This document shows positions 36,995 through 51,520 of a DNA stretch of 64,000 nt, one piece after another. The position numbers and the translations under genes are program-made. How positions within the stretch are numbered: position 1 is the first letter of the stretch; every line of letters starts with the position of its first letter. The notes below the pieces were generated by a model. That model saw only the letters and a list, made by a program, of their open reading frames with translations. It did not search any database and had not been told where the DNA came from. The stretch is from Prunella strophiata (lineage: Eukaryota > Chordata > Aves > Passeriformes > Prunellidae), in contig JAZBQD010000027.1 in assembly GCA_036583965.1 (NCBI GenBank), forward strand, positions 20,821,001 to 20,885,000. Reading direction: 5' to 3'.

Positions 36995-37679
36995 GTAAGG
37001 CAAGCTTTTCATTTTGCATAATTAGTGGGGACATATTTCTGATAGATGGCTTCAAAATAGAAGCCCTAGAGTGCACACAAAATTATCCTAGAAAACCTGC
37101 ATCGTATTCCAAATGTGAAAGGTTGTGCTGCAAAAAACTCTGAGCAGTACATTAAGCTGAGCAATGAGATGTTCTGCTTATCAGGACTTAACTTGACTTT
37201 ATCTGAATTCAGTGTCTCTCTACAGCAGCTTTTAATGTATCAAAAGAAACCAGCATAAAACTCCTATTGCGCTAACCCGTAACTGGGATGGCCTTTGCCT
37301 GATCAAGAAAGATTTGAATGAACCAACTCCACTAAAATCAGTTTAAAGCATCACAGCATGGCATAATTAAGTATAATTTCCAAACAGTGAGACCAATTGA
37401 ACTCAAATTGCTAAAGCTTAAAAAATGGTGTTGGGAGTTGGGCTGTTGAAGTTTTCCCAGCTACCCAAGGAGCTGCAGCAGGTGTGTATGGACAGTGCAG
37501 CTAAAATCACCTCCAAGCTCTAGCAACTACTCACAGCTTCCTTCCTAGCTGAAACTGTAGGCATTCAAGCAAACTAAGAGAGACCAAAGCTCCTCGTTTT
37601 ACATGGTCCTAAAATAGACTGGGTTTGGAAATGTTTGGCTTGGTAAGTAAATGCACAGGTATAAGAAACCAGCAGACAC

Positions 37680-37718
37680 TATATATGTATATATACACAT
37701 AAATATATGTAAGTATAT
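37680..37718. repeat. TA-rich simple repeat
   Basis: Alternating TATATGTATATATACACATAAATATATG units shortly after exon 2. Confidence 0.85.
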
Positions 37719-40700
37719 CAATCTCTTACAGCTGTGCTGCTCCCAAGTGTTGGATAGATCACACTGTGAGAAGTTGTTTCAGTTAAAGGAGATCTTTAAC
37801 TTGTAGATAACTTCTTGTCCTCACACCCACAGGCTCTCTTTTCTTTGCCATTGGATATTTCTGTTAAATAGTGAGTGGAAGATACTGAGTTCCTTGAAAA
37901 GAAAATAAGAGTTTGGTGTACAAAACATACACACTTACATCTGTTAATACAGCACTGGAAACATGCTCCACATTACCTACATTATTTAGGTTTGAAAGAC
38001 CAATGAGTTCTGGTAAGTGAGGTTATCACAACTGAGTAAAGTCTACAAGATATTTATTTGCCTGTGTACAAATCATCATTGCTGGGTGACAGCATCCCCG
38101 CAGGAAGGAAATCTGCTTTTAAAAATGCCTTGTGGCATCATTTTCCACCACTGCTGTTCTGTAAGGAGTTCAGATCCAACCACACATACATTTAAGGCAT
38201 TATTTGCACGCATGCAGCTGCTTCCCACGTACATTATGGTAATAGCCACGTGATAAATTGCGGAGCTACATGAATAAATTACATTCACTATGAACCTTTG
38301 ACTGCACCACTTGCTCTCTGCCCACTAATCCATCTCTGCTGACATGTCTTTGACACTCTAAATCTCCAAGCAGTTTCAAGCAGCCACTGTTTAAAAACAA
38401 ATGGAAGCCATGTGCCCCACATAATATTTTCTGTTTTTTTCCTTAATCTTGAAATACATTTTTTCCCTCTGAATAGTTATAGCTGTGATTTAGCACTCAA
38501 TATTATTAGTAAGTCATCATGTAATGCAAAAAGTTGTTCTTTTAATGAGAAAAATAAATAAAACAAACAAACCTGCCCAAGTAAAACTTGTTTCTTCTTT
38601 TTAGTGCAGATAAACATTGCAGCAGTTCCTATCTTAAGTAATTCTGTAAGTTTCTGAAGGCCTTTGTTATCAGTATGCACTCTAGTTAGAACAACAATTT
38701 TAAACAAAAAACAACCAGGCAAACAAAAGAAATTTTGATTAAATTTTGATTAAAAATGGTGCCAGAACTCCCCTTGAAAACACTGACCACACCAGGTCAT
38801 CAGTGCTGTGATGTGGGAGGAAAGTTTGCTTGGGAGTGACCTGAGATTGCAGCTGTAGCTCACTTGCAGCTTAAGCCTGTGAGATGCAGAAGGCCACCAG
38901 AATCCTCACATGAGAAGCAGAGAAAGGGGAATAACTGGGGGAGAGCAAGAGAGAGTGCACAGAATGAGAGTGTGCATTCAGCTACACAAGTGTAGAGTGA
39001 CTGACTCTTACATGATAAACTGTGGGATTTGTTTCCAGGATAGATGAAGATTGTACACATACACTGTATTTAGGTGTGCATTGGTAATGGCTTGGCTTGC
39101 TTGAAAAATAAGGAAAATGACAGAAATATTTAATGTTCCTAAGGTACTGCCCATGGCTCACAGCAGAGCATTCTCATCCCTAAAAATGCTTCATTGTCTA
39201 TCTGCACTATAGCTACCTATAGGAATTGGATATCTATTTCTTTCAAAATGAGGTTTTATATATTTTTTAGGGCTGAGCCCTTGGCATTTTTGAGATCTTG
39301 AATTTTTGTGTTCACTTTTAGTTTTAGAAAATGAGTTAAGAAGATAGCACTGACATACTTGGAGAAAGTGGGCAGTGGAAAAAAGTTCTTTCGTGTTAGG
39401 CATGTTCTTGTGCTAAAAAATCCCAAATTTGAAGTGACAGAGATGCAAAGGTTTCTTTTCAGCATGGTGAAGTGCCAAACTGGCTTATACAAATACTTGG
39501 TTTTCTTCTTGTAAGTACTGGCTATGTGCCTGCCAAACCTGTACCACTGTTTTGTTATTGAAATCAGGTTAACACTGACTTGGAGAAGAACAGGGCCTTT
39601 TCAGCTCTATAATAATAAGCAAGAGTATCAAGCAGCCAAGTCTGCTTCTACAGGATGACAAGGAGGTTGAAGCAGACTCCTGTTTTATTTGCATGTCAGT
39701 TCCCTGATCAGGCTTACTTATTTTCTGTTCACCAAATGGACTAAGGTACTAGCTGTTGAGTCTCTGTCAACCTTTGGTGTAATATAGATTAGATCCTTGA
39801 AACAAACCAGACTGAGAATCTCATTCAAGTCCTGCTGGGAGATTATGGTAGAATCTCAGGCAGTCTGTGTGAGTAGCTGATAATAATCTGCAATAACACA
39901 CAAGGCAGCCGTGCATTGCAATGTGTGCAAGCACACAATACAGAGGAGATGGGTGGTTAAATTGGCCCCCTACTTATTTCTGCATATTCCCCATGGGATT
40001 AAATGTTCTTATGAGTCCGTGATGAATTTGTACTTAGTGAGCTTGTTTAGTTGACAGACTGAATAACAGGGCTTTGCATATGTAAATTTGTTGCAAAATA
40101 TAACAGTCCTAGCTGGCAGCTAAAGCCAGCATTTGGCAGCTCACCACTTGCAGGTAGCTTTGTGGTGTCCCCCCAGAATAGCATTTGTAGGTATTATGGG
40201 GAGCATGCAACAGAAAAACTATCCCACTGTTGCTTTTAGGTATCTATTCTGAGAATAACATTATAGTTTCTGGTGACATTCAATATTGACAGCTCATGAG
40301 ATTATTCTGAAACCTCAAACCCCTGGAGTCCTACAATTATGATTATATGAGATTCTCAGGTTTCATTTAAAACATCATCTTTATTTCTTTAGTCCTTCTG
40401 GTTGCAAGGAAAAGTTTGAAAATGAAACCAAGGAGCTCAAAAAGCAGAAGCCAAATAAATAATCTTCCAAATTATTGTTTGTTTAAAATCTCATCAGATT
40501 TAAAGTCATTCAGGATTTCTACAGCTTGGAAAGGATTTTTGCTCAAGAGGAGAGATGCATAAAAGAAACTTATAAACAAATAAGTGGCTAAGAGCAGTTG
40601 AACACTTACAATTTCTAGATGTGGAATTGCACGTATCTGTAAAGAGGATGACAGCATCCTTCCAGAATAAACAGGGCTCCTCCTGCCTACAGGATAACCA

Positions 40701-42727
40701 GCACTGTGGGGAAGGGTTCACTGGTCACCTCTGGCTTCCCTGTCCATTTTGAAGCAGTTTCTAGTGTCTCAGAGTGAGCTACATATGCTGGCAGAAGGTG
40801 CATGACTGCTTTCTGTGGTACTCCTTCAAGGAAATTTGGACATCTTTTGTCAGTCACAGCCTTGGACTGAACAGCCACAGTGCTTGAGCCAGCGTGACCC
40901 CTTCCTGCAGATCTGTAATTTATGAACTTTGAGCATTTGGCATTGCTGAGAGTGTGTCTGGCAATGTATGCTTGTGCATAGTTGGCCTGGGAGGACAGAA
41001 GAGAGGAGAGGAAAACAGAAAGAAGCTATTCACATTTTCAGGTTTTAGCTGCAGGTTTCACTGTGCAGAGACACTAAGCAAATTTTGAAGTATCTGGTGG
41101 TGCTAGTTCTTGTGGCCTGCAGCATTTCAGTGCAAAACAAATCTTCTTGAAATCCCTGGGAGTAACTAACAGTCAGTGAAATCTACTTCCCTCTTTGTAA
41201 GAACAATTCCACAATACTCTGTCCAGTCATAAAGAGAAACAAATCTGACTTCCCATGATTGTCACCATCTTTTGCTCAACCAGAACAGTGTGTGGGTGGC
41301 TTCTGGCTTTGCCTTCTAAAACACATGCCAGCTGTAGCCCTGGTACAAGCTCAGGAACCTGATGATGCTGCTCACAGCTCAGAGATCCTGTTGCCCCAGT
41401 CCCACCTGCCCTGCACAGGGACTGGCCCCTCTGCTGAAACCCAGCCTTTAGCATGGGGCTTGCATTCAAACCTCAGCCGTGATTACTGGGCAAATTCATC
41501 ATTAATTTGGCCAGGAGACTCCTAGTGGCTGTTGCTGTAATTTGCAAACTAGAGACGGGTTTGTGTTACCGACCTGTGTTTGCAGCTCAAATGGCAAGAT
41601 AGGAAATATAATTTTCTGTTTGTGTTTAGACCTAGATATCATAATACATCCCAACAGCTAAAAAATGATGAAATTATCATCAATTATAGTTGCCTGCAGC
41701 TAATTTCCTTCGTAGGTTAAATAGAAGCTTGAAAAGGAGCCTGCAGATGGGAGTCCTGTGCATTTGTACAATTTATAAAGCACAAATGCTGATGACAGTA
41801 GAAATTTGAGCCCTTGAGTGCTACTCCATATTTCATAGCCAATCAAAACTAAATTAAGAAATAAAGATTATTAAAAAGTATTCTGCACATGTAATTCTGG
41901 CATAATATTATGAGGTGGACATTGAATTTTTTTCCCTCTGAGACTTTCAGCATCATTAATACAGCATTCCTTTAATTACAAGTAGGCTCATATTCCTTAA
42001 AAAGGGGGAAATATTATGTAGCATAGATAGTGATACCAGTATTATGTTTACTGAAATAATTAAATTAACAGATACTTTTCTGAGTAATGGGTAAAGCACA
42101 ACGTGAAACAAAAATTATTTTTGAAAGCATTTTGGCATTCATACATACTTTCTCAAATGAGACATTTTAAAACAGTGTTGTGCAATACCATTAAAAGATA
42201 CTGTTAAGAAAAAAGTTTTTTTCTTTTATAGGCTAAATTTGAATAAAAAGGAAGGATTCTAAATTCTCTGTATAGTCTTACTAGATAGCATAGGGGTAGA
42301 ATGGGAGCAGGAAGTTAAAGATGAAGCTGTTGCTACTGTCTTGTTTGAAGTTGATTTTCATAGTTGTATATTTTTAAAGTATGTACAGCTCAAAGTTACT
42401 GCAGACTTCATTTACAACATCTGCATTTGTCTGATTTGAGCTGTTTGGGCACGTATAATTATCCCAGCTGTCGCTGTGTCGTTGTAGAGCACCTTACCCT
42501 TCAGAGATCAGGGTTTTTGTATTGGTGCCTCCTCTTAAGTCACTAAACATTTCATTTCATTTCACTGCATTTCTAATACTCCAGGACCTCAGAGCTTCAG
42601 CCCCTGCCCGCTGGCCTGTCCCCAGCAGAGCAGGACAGCTCAGCCCCACTGCTGTGGCCGTTCCCATCCAGCCACACTGAGCCCCTCGTGCAGCCCCTCA
42701 GCAGCCAGCGGGGCAGGAGGGACACCA

Positions 42728-42792
42728 GGGGCACTGATTGACTGTCCCTGTGCTGTCCCCATGGGGCACTGACCGTCCCTGTGCTGTCCCCC
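42728..42792 (+). repeat. two-copy tandem repeat (35 and 30 bp)
   Basis: GGGGCACTGATTGACTGTCC and GGGGCACTGACCGTCC, each followed by CTGTGCTGTCCCC. The second copy lacks about five bases. It lies in a GC-rich patch. Confidence 0.8.
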
Positions 42793-45700
42793 AGCTCCCT
42801 CCCACTGGGCAGCACCACACACCAGCCTACCTGTGCCTCTGGCAGCGCCTGCTGCACACTCTGCAAAGGCTCCTTGGTCCTCGTGGGAAAGGATTCCTCA
42901 GTTTCCTACAAGATTTAAAAAGATGGATATACTTAATGACAGTAAGAATAAAAAAATAGTTTGGTAAAATCTCTGTTTTCGTCCAACTGGAAGCAGTCTA
43001 AAAATTAATAATTGCTCATAAATCAAAACTGAAGATTGGTAGTAAAACAGATTTGCATTTTATTCATTATCACACATCAAGATGCTCCAGTAAATCTTTA
43101 ACAACACTCTGTCCAGTTGCCTTTTTTTTTTCTCCTCAGTTACACTTTGGGTACTGGAATGTTTTCAAGCCTGAAACAAAACAAAAGCACACCCACAAAG
43201 TAGTTCAGTTGTTAAAAATATTTGAGGGTAAAACAGGGTTCCTAAACAAAATAAACGGTTTCTACCTATTTTCAGTTGCAGTTTTAAAGCACATGTCACT
43301 AGTAGTGTAGAGGAGCATCCCTTTAAGGAGATGTATATTTTGTAAATACACTTTGTAAGAGCAGCTGTTAAGCATTTTCTATCATTGCCTTTATTCCATT
43401 TACTACTTGCTCTTCCAGTTTGGTGTGTTTTTTCCCCTGAAGTTAGCTGGGAATAGTAGACATTTTTAGACAGTTATTTAAATAACAATTGATCTTAAAA
43501 AGCAGGGGAACTGTGCCAGGGGGAGATTGTGGCTCTCTGGATGAGGTTCTTTAAAATACCTGAGCTGGTGCCTCCCTCCACTGCTCCCTCCTCCCTGGCC
43601 CCCCAAAGCACCTGAGGTGGGTACAATGGAGGGAGATACCCAAGTACTCTGTGGCAACTTGGAGTTTTGGCCTTGTTCGAGTATGGAACCAGCAACACCA
43701 ATTTTATAAAGAAATAAATATCTTCCACTATAAAATAAATTCCCAGACATCCATGGTTAATGTGAATGGCTTGCTGTCAATGCAGATGGACCAGAAACAT
43801 CCCCTCAGCAGCACCTTTAGTGAAGTAAAATAATACTGCTTTATAAATAAAATATTTACTAGACCTATCATAATTTGAACTGCTGCTGGTGAGGCAGAGG
43901 TGATTTTGAGCCATGGCTCACTGCAGGGAGACTCCTGACCAGGTTTGCTGGGTGCAGGGACACAGTGCAGTACAGCAGCACACCCCAGCTGGTGCTCCTC
44001 GGCCAGGGCAGGACAGCACATCCCTCCTGCACTGACGGGAGGGAGAGCTGGGTGGCCCCATTTCTTCTCTGCTAGGAAGCCTGAACTTAGAATTTTTCCA
44101 GGATGGTAAATCCTCCTTTCAGCAGAGTGACCTTGGCCTCCCAGCCTGCCAGTGTCAGGCAGGCAGCCGGGAGGAGCAGAGCTGCAGCATCACCCCCTTA
44201 GTTTGCTTTGGCACAGTTTGGTCAGGGGCACGACGTCCTCAGTCCCAAGGGAGTGTGCAGCATCAGGCTTTCCAGGCTGAGGACCCTGTACAAGGAGCAT
44301 GATATTATATTTCTTCCCACTGTGGCAGACAAGTCTCAGAATGTGAATTTTGGATTTACTTGGCAGAACTGAGCTGAGATAGTTTTATGCTGCTCAGGTT
44401 TGTCCAAATTATCTGGATAAACATATTTTTCCATCTTCACTTAGTACCTGAACATCTCTGAACCCCAGAGTTTCATGTCTTTTTCTTGCAGAGCTTGTAC
44501 TTTGTAAAAGCTAAGAATCACTGGAAACCAAATGCAAGTTCCTGAGGCACTTCCATATATTAAAATTTCCATTTGTAAGCATCTTGTTGAAACAAAGCCA
44601 AGTGAACTCAGCTGAGAATTCTACAAACCTAGTGTACACCAGAACAACCATTCTGGTTAGTGGGCTCCCCAGAGTCCTTTGAGAAGGAAGAAATCAGTAA
44701 GTTGACTCTCAAGTAATGATTTTAACATTTAGAGGTTTATGTTACTTATAAAGCATCCAGTCCTAATGTAACCCAAATCACCTTCATTCATTCAAGAAAA
44801 AAGAAATGTACAAACTGAGGTGATAATCTGCACTTCTGTTCCTTCTGCTTTATGCCGGGAAGCAGAGGGAGAAATACAGACAGGCATTAGCAATTCCTCT
44901 TGACTAAGTATGGAAATTACCCATCTCATTATGTGAGGATGAAAACCTGTCATTTATTTTTACCCACAGAGTTTAGAAAGGGCTGAATCTGTGGGAGCTG
45001 GTCAATTTTAGCATGAGTACCGCTGCCACTTTTCTTTTTTTAATACTGATACTGCTTTGCCAAAACTGCCATTTCCAATACATAAAATAACATACCTATT
45101 TAAGTGTAGCTAAAACCGGGTGAGAGATCTGTTAATCCGAATATTTCTTGACTTGTTTCAAGGCCTATGAGTACTGTCTGAATATGAAAATAAAAAATAA
45201 TCCCAGACACTGTTAAGGCCACTTGAGTGATGAGATGCAGATCCCTGTGTACACTGCAACGCTAATCTCCCTAGTTAAAAAATAGGGGTAGCTCTGTACC
45301 CAATTTACTTGTAGAAACAATGACTCTTGTAGACATTTTAGGCATGGAAATTTGTGTTTTCACAGGCCACTTGTGGTGACATCATCTTGATCTACAAGTA
45401 CAAATATAGCTAGGGACACAAAAATCCTTGGCATTGAGCTGACTTGGCAACAGTGCATAAGTGATTTCATGTAGCTTTGATGTTTGATGTGTTGTATTTT
45501 CTGGAAAATGGTTTTATTTCTTATCTTCTAGTTCTTTAGGCAGATTGTTTATATGGAGTTTAGGAATAAAAAGGGAGGAAAGGAAAGGGTGCAAATGAAT
45601 TTTAATTATATTTACTACAAGCAAGAACTTGTACTATATCAGGGATATTTTATGTCAGACTTAAGCCCAGAGAGAATTTTTATAGCTAAGTATTTGTAAA

Positions 45701-46022
45701 ACTTCTAAAAGGAGACACCATTATGATGAAAGGAGCATTTTCTTACATGTGCATGCCCTGTCTTTCCAACATCTTGGTGCATTTTAGATTTTTATCTGTA
45801 AAACTGTCACGAGCCACATTTTAACTCATCAATTTGATTTTTACCAGCTACACCTGCTCAGAAAACGCTTTCCTCCAGTGAAAACTAGAAACAGAGCTAC
45901 TTGTGGGTGACATTTACAAGTGACTGGGGGTGGGGAGATGGTAAAAAATAAATAAAAAGGAATAGCAAACAACTACACAAAAGCCCTCATCCTCTAAAAT
46001 CTGCAACGTGCATAGCTGTAGG

Positions 46023-46036
46023 AAAAAAAAAAAAAA
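46023..46036 (+). repeat. poly-A run (A14)
   Basis: Fourteen A after GTAGG. Simple sequence. Confidence 0.9.
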
Positions 46037-49000
46037 GTACAGAACGCAATTTTCTAACTGCTAAAACAATTTCTTCTACACATGCTATTTTCCTCCTCTA
46101 TTTTTAACACAGGCTTGCAGACTGACATGCCTCTTGGCTTCCTTGACCATATGGATCTGCCAAGTAGTATGAACACTGTAGGGATAGCCTGCAGAAAAAT
46201 CCTAGCAAGGTGTCTCACCTCACAAGGGTTGATTCAGACTTCCAGACACATTATTGGGTTTAATGGGTTCAAGCATTGTAGCTTCCCTCGCTAAATTAGT
46301 GGGGTAAATTTTTGCCAACATGTTTGCAGCTGAAAACCCTATTTTCCTGAAAAAAGTGGGATAAGCCTTTGAAAATAAAATGTTAAGAACATAGAAGCTT
46401 TTTGTCATTTGAAGCAGTGGCTTTGATTTTTTAAAAAAGATACACTTCAATAACTAAAAGGAAATTAGAAGTGACTCATCATGTATATTTCATGCCTAAG
46501 AGCTACTGTTTGACTTTACATCAACAGGGCTTAAAATATGATCTTCCATTGAAATTAATGTGTCCTGTGTTAGGCAACAGAAGGGACTCCTACTGTCAGT
46601 AATGGATGGCAACAAAATACAGCTTCCTTAGTAGTGAGCATTATCCTCTGCACTCTACCAGTTTGAAACTCTCAACTAGAAACCATAAAATCATCTTAAG
46701 TAAAGTTAACTGTATGCCTTTATATTCTAATATTTTTCTTGTCAGAAGCAATTTCACTGAAGTTCATTTATTTCCAGCATTTTCAGTTTTAAAATCTTCT
46801 TTACTCATTTTACTGGTGCTGGGTTTTGGATTAGTTCAGCCATTATGAGCTTCAGTGCAAGGCTCTTTGTCCCTAGTGACAAAACAATTTTTGGAGAATG
46901 GGACATTATCCATCTTTTCTTGGTTTTGGGGCATACAAGAATACACTGAAAGCATCTAGCTGGAAAGTGCCAGCTAGGATACAGATATAGAATACAAAAC
47001 AGGGTTTGCATATTAAAATATTCTATTTTAGCTTTATGCATCTCATGGATTATTTGTAAATAATTGAAAAGGACAGAAGACTATTATTGACTAATCTTTC
47101 CATAGTTCTCCATAACTGCACCATCATTGCTTGTAGCACTCAAACATTAGCCAGGCATCATCAATCATGAACTTCAAGTTTTATAAGTTTAAAAAAAGGT
47201 CTTCGGAAAACACTACAACAATTGTCCTTCCTGTGTTAATCAGACAAGGTGGGGGTTTCAGCAGAACATTTTGTCAAATTTTAAGCCTTGACAGAAAGTA
47301 TGCCATTATTTTCAGTGTTAAACAGTGGACTGAAATGCCACATGGGGTTTGGTTGAGTTTTTTGAAGCCATACAGACAATTGTTTTCCCTCTTCTACAAT
47401 CCAGAAGTCCTTAGCTGGTGTAAAGTGTATGTACATTTAATGGGATGGTGTGGCAGGCAGCTCTCCCACATCTGCCACTTGTGCAGTCCATGCAGCCCTC
47501 CAGGGTGCCAGCCCCTCTCTCCCTGTCCTGAAAATGGTGGAGAAAAAGACTGAAGAGAGACATGGGGAGCTGTTCCAAAGAACAGAAAAGCCTGCCTGCC
47601 TTCCTTCTGCTTGCATCCCTGTCTTGTCACACCTTTAATGTTGGGCACCTTGAGAAGCCACCAGGGCTGCATGGGTTTGTTCTTACATAGAAGTCTGATA
47701 TCCTATTTGGATAATATTCTTTTTGGAAATGGTACAGACCACACAGACCTAATCTGTGGACTTCAGATGGGTACAGGTAAAGTGTTTTGTAGATGCTTTC
47801 TAAGGTTAAAGAGTTCCTTCGTAGGATGGGAGAAGATTGTGCAGGAATGTTGATTGGTTGATGAGGACCTGCTCACCATGGTGCTTTTCCCAGGTGGTCA
47901 CTCTCTAGGACAGTAAATACATTGCAGAGGCTCAGAAAAAGCAGACACAGCCCTTTTACAAGGCAGTGTTTGACTCTCCCTAATCAATAACAATCTGGCC
48001 TAAGAATTTGAAGGAAATCTTGTTCTGGTGATTGTATCTTGTCAAGGGCCTCGTTCTACTAAGTGATGGGTTTGGAATAATAAAATTGTGCATCAGAAAC
48101 AATAGATCAGAAACAAAAATCAGAAAGCAGCAGGGCACCACTGAGTTTTACCTTAGTATCAGGGGCTTTTTTCATTTCCCATCCTCAAGGTCATTACACC
48201 TCTACTAATGCAACCATCAACATCCTCCTCCTGTCAGGCCAGTTCTTATAACTTCAAAAGAAGATTTACAGGAGCTGACCAAGAAGAAAAATGTTCTTCA
48301 CAAATTATTACAGGGATGAATGGCACCTGTGCCTGTGATGACCTGTTTAACACTTTCTTGATGACACCACTGTAGATGAGCTTCTCTCAACTCCTGTCAT
48401 GTAAGCCACAGTTGATTTTTTTGTCTTTCAGCCTATCCAACCACCAAGGCCACAGAAAGCAGATGTAAGGGCAATGCTGAGCAAACCTTTGCTGTCACTG
48501 CCTTTATCCTAAGTAATTGTTTTGTTGATAATTACAAGCTGTATAAAGCATTACAGGAAAAGCAGAACAGGTTTACTTTTACAGTGATGAAATTAAACAT
48601 AAATTGGAAACACTTTGTAATTCAAAATTACCCCTCCTAACCAAGGATTAGGTACACAGTATTTTGCTGCAACACGTGAACGTTGGCACTGCAGCTCTAG
48701 CAAAGGGCAGCTGCTGAAGAAGAGGAACAATAAACCTCCTTCCTCATCAGAGCTAGCAGGGAACCTAGAAGGGAATTCTGGTCTTGGTGGCACACCCTGC
48801 CCTGTATCCAACACACACCAGAGTGTTCCAGGAGGTGCTGCAGCCCCCCCAGCCAAGCCACGCACATGGCAATGTTGCATATTGGAAGATGGTAACAGAG
48901 ATGCCCTCCCATTCCTGTGGGGAACTTGAAGGAGTCTTGGATAATTTGTTTGCAGTAGAAATCAGCTTTCTGCCTACATAAGAAATGCCTGTGAGAGTCT

Positions 49001-51105
49001 ACCAGTATTGTCACAGACTTTGTTAGAAGACTTTATCTGGCCCATAAACACCCGAGACAGAGGAACTTGCAACTGAGCTTGCAATACCACTGTACCTGAC
49101 AACACAGAGACTTATTTCAAGGCTGCACATTGGAGATGTTCACATGCCAGGTGATGGGGTTCAATTATTATTGGCTTTAATTACTTTGAGTTTTCTGACC
49201 TAGGTTTCTTAATGCTTGATACAGAAAGAGCAGTATCTGTACTGCTTACTGTAGTAAGCACAACAAAATACAGGCAGACTTCAGGGCTAATTTACAGAAC
49301 TTTAAGCTAATGAGAAATGAGTCCATTCCTACAATATCTTTGTCTCAGTGTCTTATTCTGCAGTCAGCAAAACTCACAGGCATTGAGAAGCCATAGAAAA
49401 GAGCTATTTTCTGATTTGATTTGGGTTTTTGGTGGAATGTTTTTAGCTTTTCCAAGTTTGATGAGTCAGGTTTCAGCTATTTTTTTATATCTAATTTCTT
49501 TTGCTAATTGTATGTGCAAGGGTCACAGAACTAAGGTTGTAAAAAAAAATCCAATTTTAACCTGCAGTTGATTTATGAAATGATACTGAGTTCCTTGAGT
49601 TTGGGAAAATAACATATACCACTAATAATCTCTGGGAACTGATTTAACACCATATTCTATCGCAGTGCTAGGAAGAAGCCAAGGACTTGTAACAATCTGT
49701 CATTTGCAGTGACATTTTTATTACTCTTTCAGAAAGGCTGTGCTTTAATTGTCTCCTTGCTTCAAATCAACTTCTTAGTTTGCTTTAACAGTGTTTTTTT
49801 CACTGTAGCTACCATTGCCCTTGCTATAAGAAACCTAAACTCTCTGTATATTTCTGGCATGGTAACTGCCAACAGGAACAGGAGCAGAGAACCTACCCGT
49901 GTCCTTCTAATTTAAGAGAGTGAAAATGCTACTGACTGCAAGTCGCATTTTCATGGAGTTCACACCACATTCCTTGTAGACCTGCATCCCAGGCAATTCC
50001 CCCTTGATTCACTAGGATTGACCTGAGAGAAAATCCATCAAAATAATACACCATTTTTTCCCAGTATTGTGGAGTTTGCAACAAGCTGCCCAGTGGAGAA
50101 ATAGCTTTGCTTTCAACTATTATAAAGAAACTGCAAGCTCTTAATTTAGTAGCAATGTCGCTAGTGCTTTAGCATCTTCTGCAGTGTGCCTCCAACTGAT
50201 GAACTGAAGCACAACTATAAATAACGATGATGTCTTTGTCAGCTTGTGAGAAAAAAGGGCTGGATTTTGGTTTTGTTTTTTGGTTTGGTTTATTTTTCAC
50301 ATTTCCTGGAAGTGCATGTAGTAAGATATCTCTAATCTCTTCTTCTGCTTAATACACAGATTTATCTCTTTGATGGGTTACTGAATCAAACCACCAATTT
50401 GTTGCCTGCTGGCTCAGGGCAAAGCTCAGTGACCCATGGGAACACAGCCCTAACATTGTATCATATACAGTGGGCACCCCAAAGTTTAGTGATTGCATCA
50501 AGTTCTCAGCTTTACAGTTCAGAACTTCCCTTTCCAACTGAAAGGCAATTTCCCTCCACCCCAAACTGGGCTTGACTGAACCTGGCCAAATTGCTTTCTC
50601 AGACCTGTGGTTTCTGTTTCCCTATCCTTCACCTACTCTGTATTTGATAACTCAGAAGTTGTCCAGGGAACAAATGGCTTTGTTCATTTGGATGCATCAG
50701 CTCTGTATTTTAAGGGAGTACCAGTCAGAAAATCATAAAGTTTCACAAATCCCTCAGACTGAGGACTCAATGCAATGATGAAGAGGAGGGACTTGATGCC
50801 AGCTGTGGCAGCATAGCTGGTCTGCATGCTAAGAGGAGCAGATGAAATCCGTCCTGGATTCTGAATCACATACGCATTCAGGCAAAATATTATTGGGGGG
50901 AAAAAAAAAAAGAGTTAATTTTCTGGGCTTGCATGCCTTCAGATTTGTTTGCTTGAGTATATTTTTGGATGGTAATGTTAGATGCTAGGGGAAAGTTACA
51001 GCAAGGCTTGTGACTAATGGATAAGATGCAGTATGCTCTGTGATGCTATGAGAAAAATGCTGATGCAGTTAACTGATACCAGAGAGATAAAATAGCACCA
51101 GCATT

Positions 51106-51124
51106 AAAAAAAAAAAAAAAAAAA
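51106..51124 (+). repeat. poly-A run (A19)
   Basis: Nineteen A between CAGCATT and GGCCAG. Simple sequence. Confidence 0.95.
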
Positions 51125-51482
51125 GGCCAGACTGAAAGATTTTGTCAAGTTTTTGAGATTCCACCTTGGTATTATTTTAAATGATGTTTCTAATTAGTAG
51201 CCACAGAAATAATTGCTGATTAAATTGTCATACAACTCGATTAACGAGGTGAAGGAAAAATAGCAACATTTTCATTTTAATGAGATGTCTGCTCTCTCCT
51301 CCTCTCTACTATGCATCTTAATGTACCTTGCTGTCTGCACTGACTTGGGGCTCCAAGGCTTTGTCATTTCTTGGCAATTCTGTTCTCTAATTTCTTCTGA
51401 CACATGGTGCTTAAATCCACACGAAATGTGAGGTGAGGCAGAGAGGATTCCTGCAGACTGCCATGCCATAAGAGGAACACTC

Positions 51483-51520
51483 ATTTGCATTATTCATTAG
51501 ATAAACGCACTGATTTGCAT
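51483..51520 (-). promoter_or_regulatory. paired octamer (POU) motifs
   Basis: Two perfect ATTTGCAT sites (minus-strand ATGCAAAT) at 51483-51490 and 51513-51520, spaced 30 bases start to start, with ATTAG and ATAAACG between them. This suggests a candidate POU-factor element in the intron. Function is inferred from motif spacing only. Confidence 0.35.
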
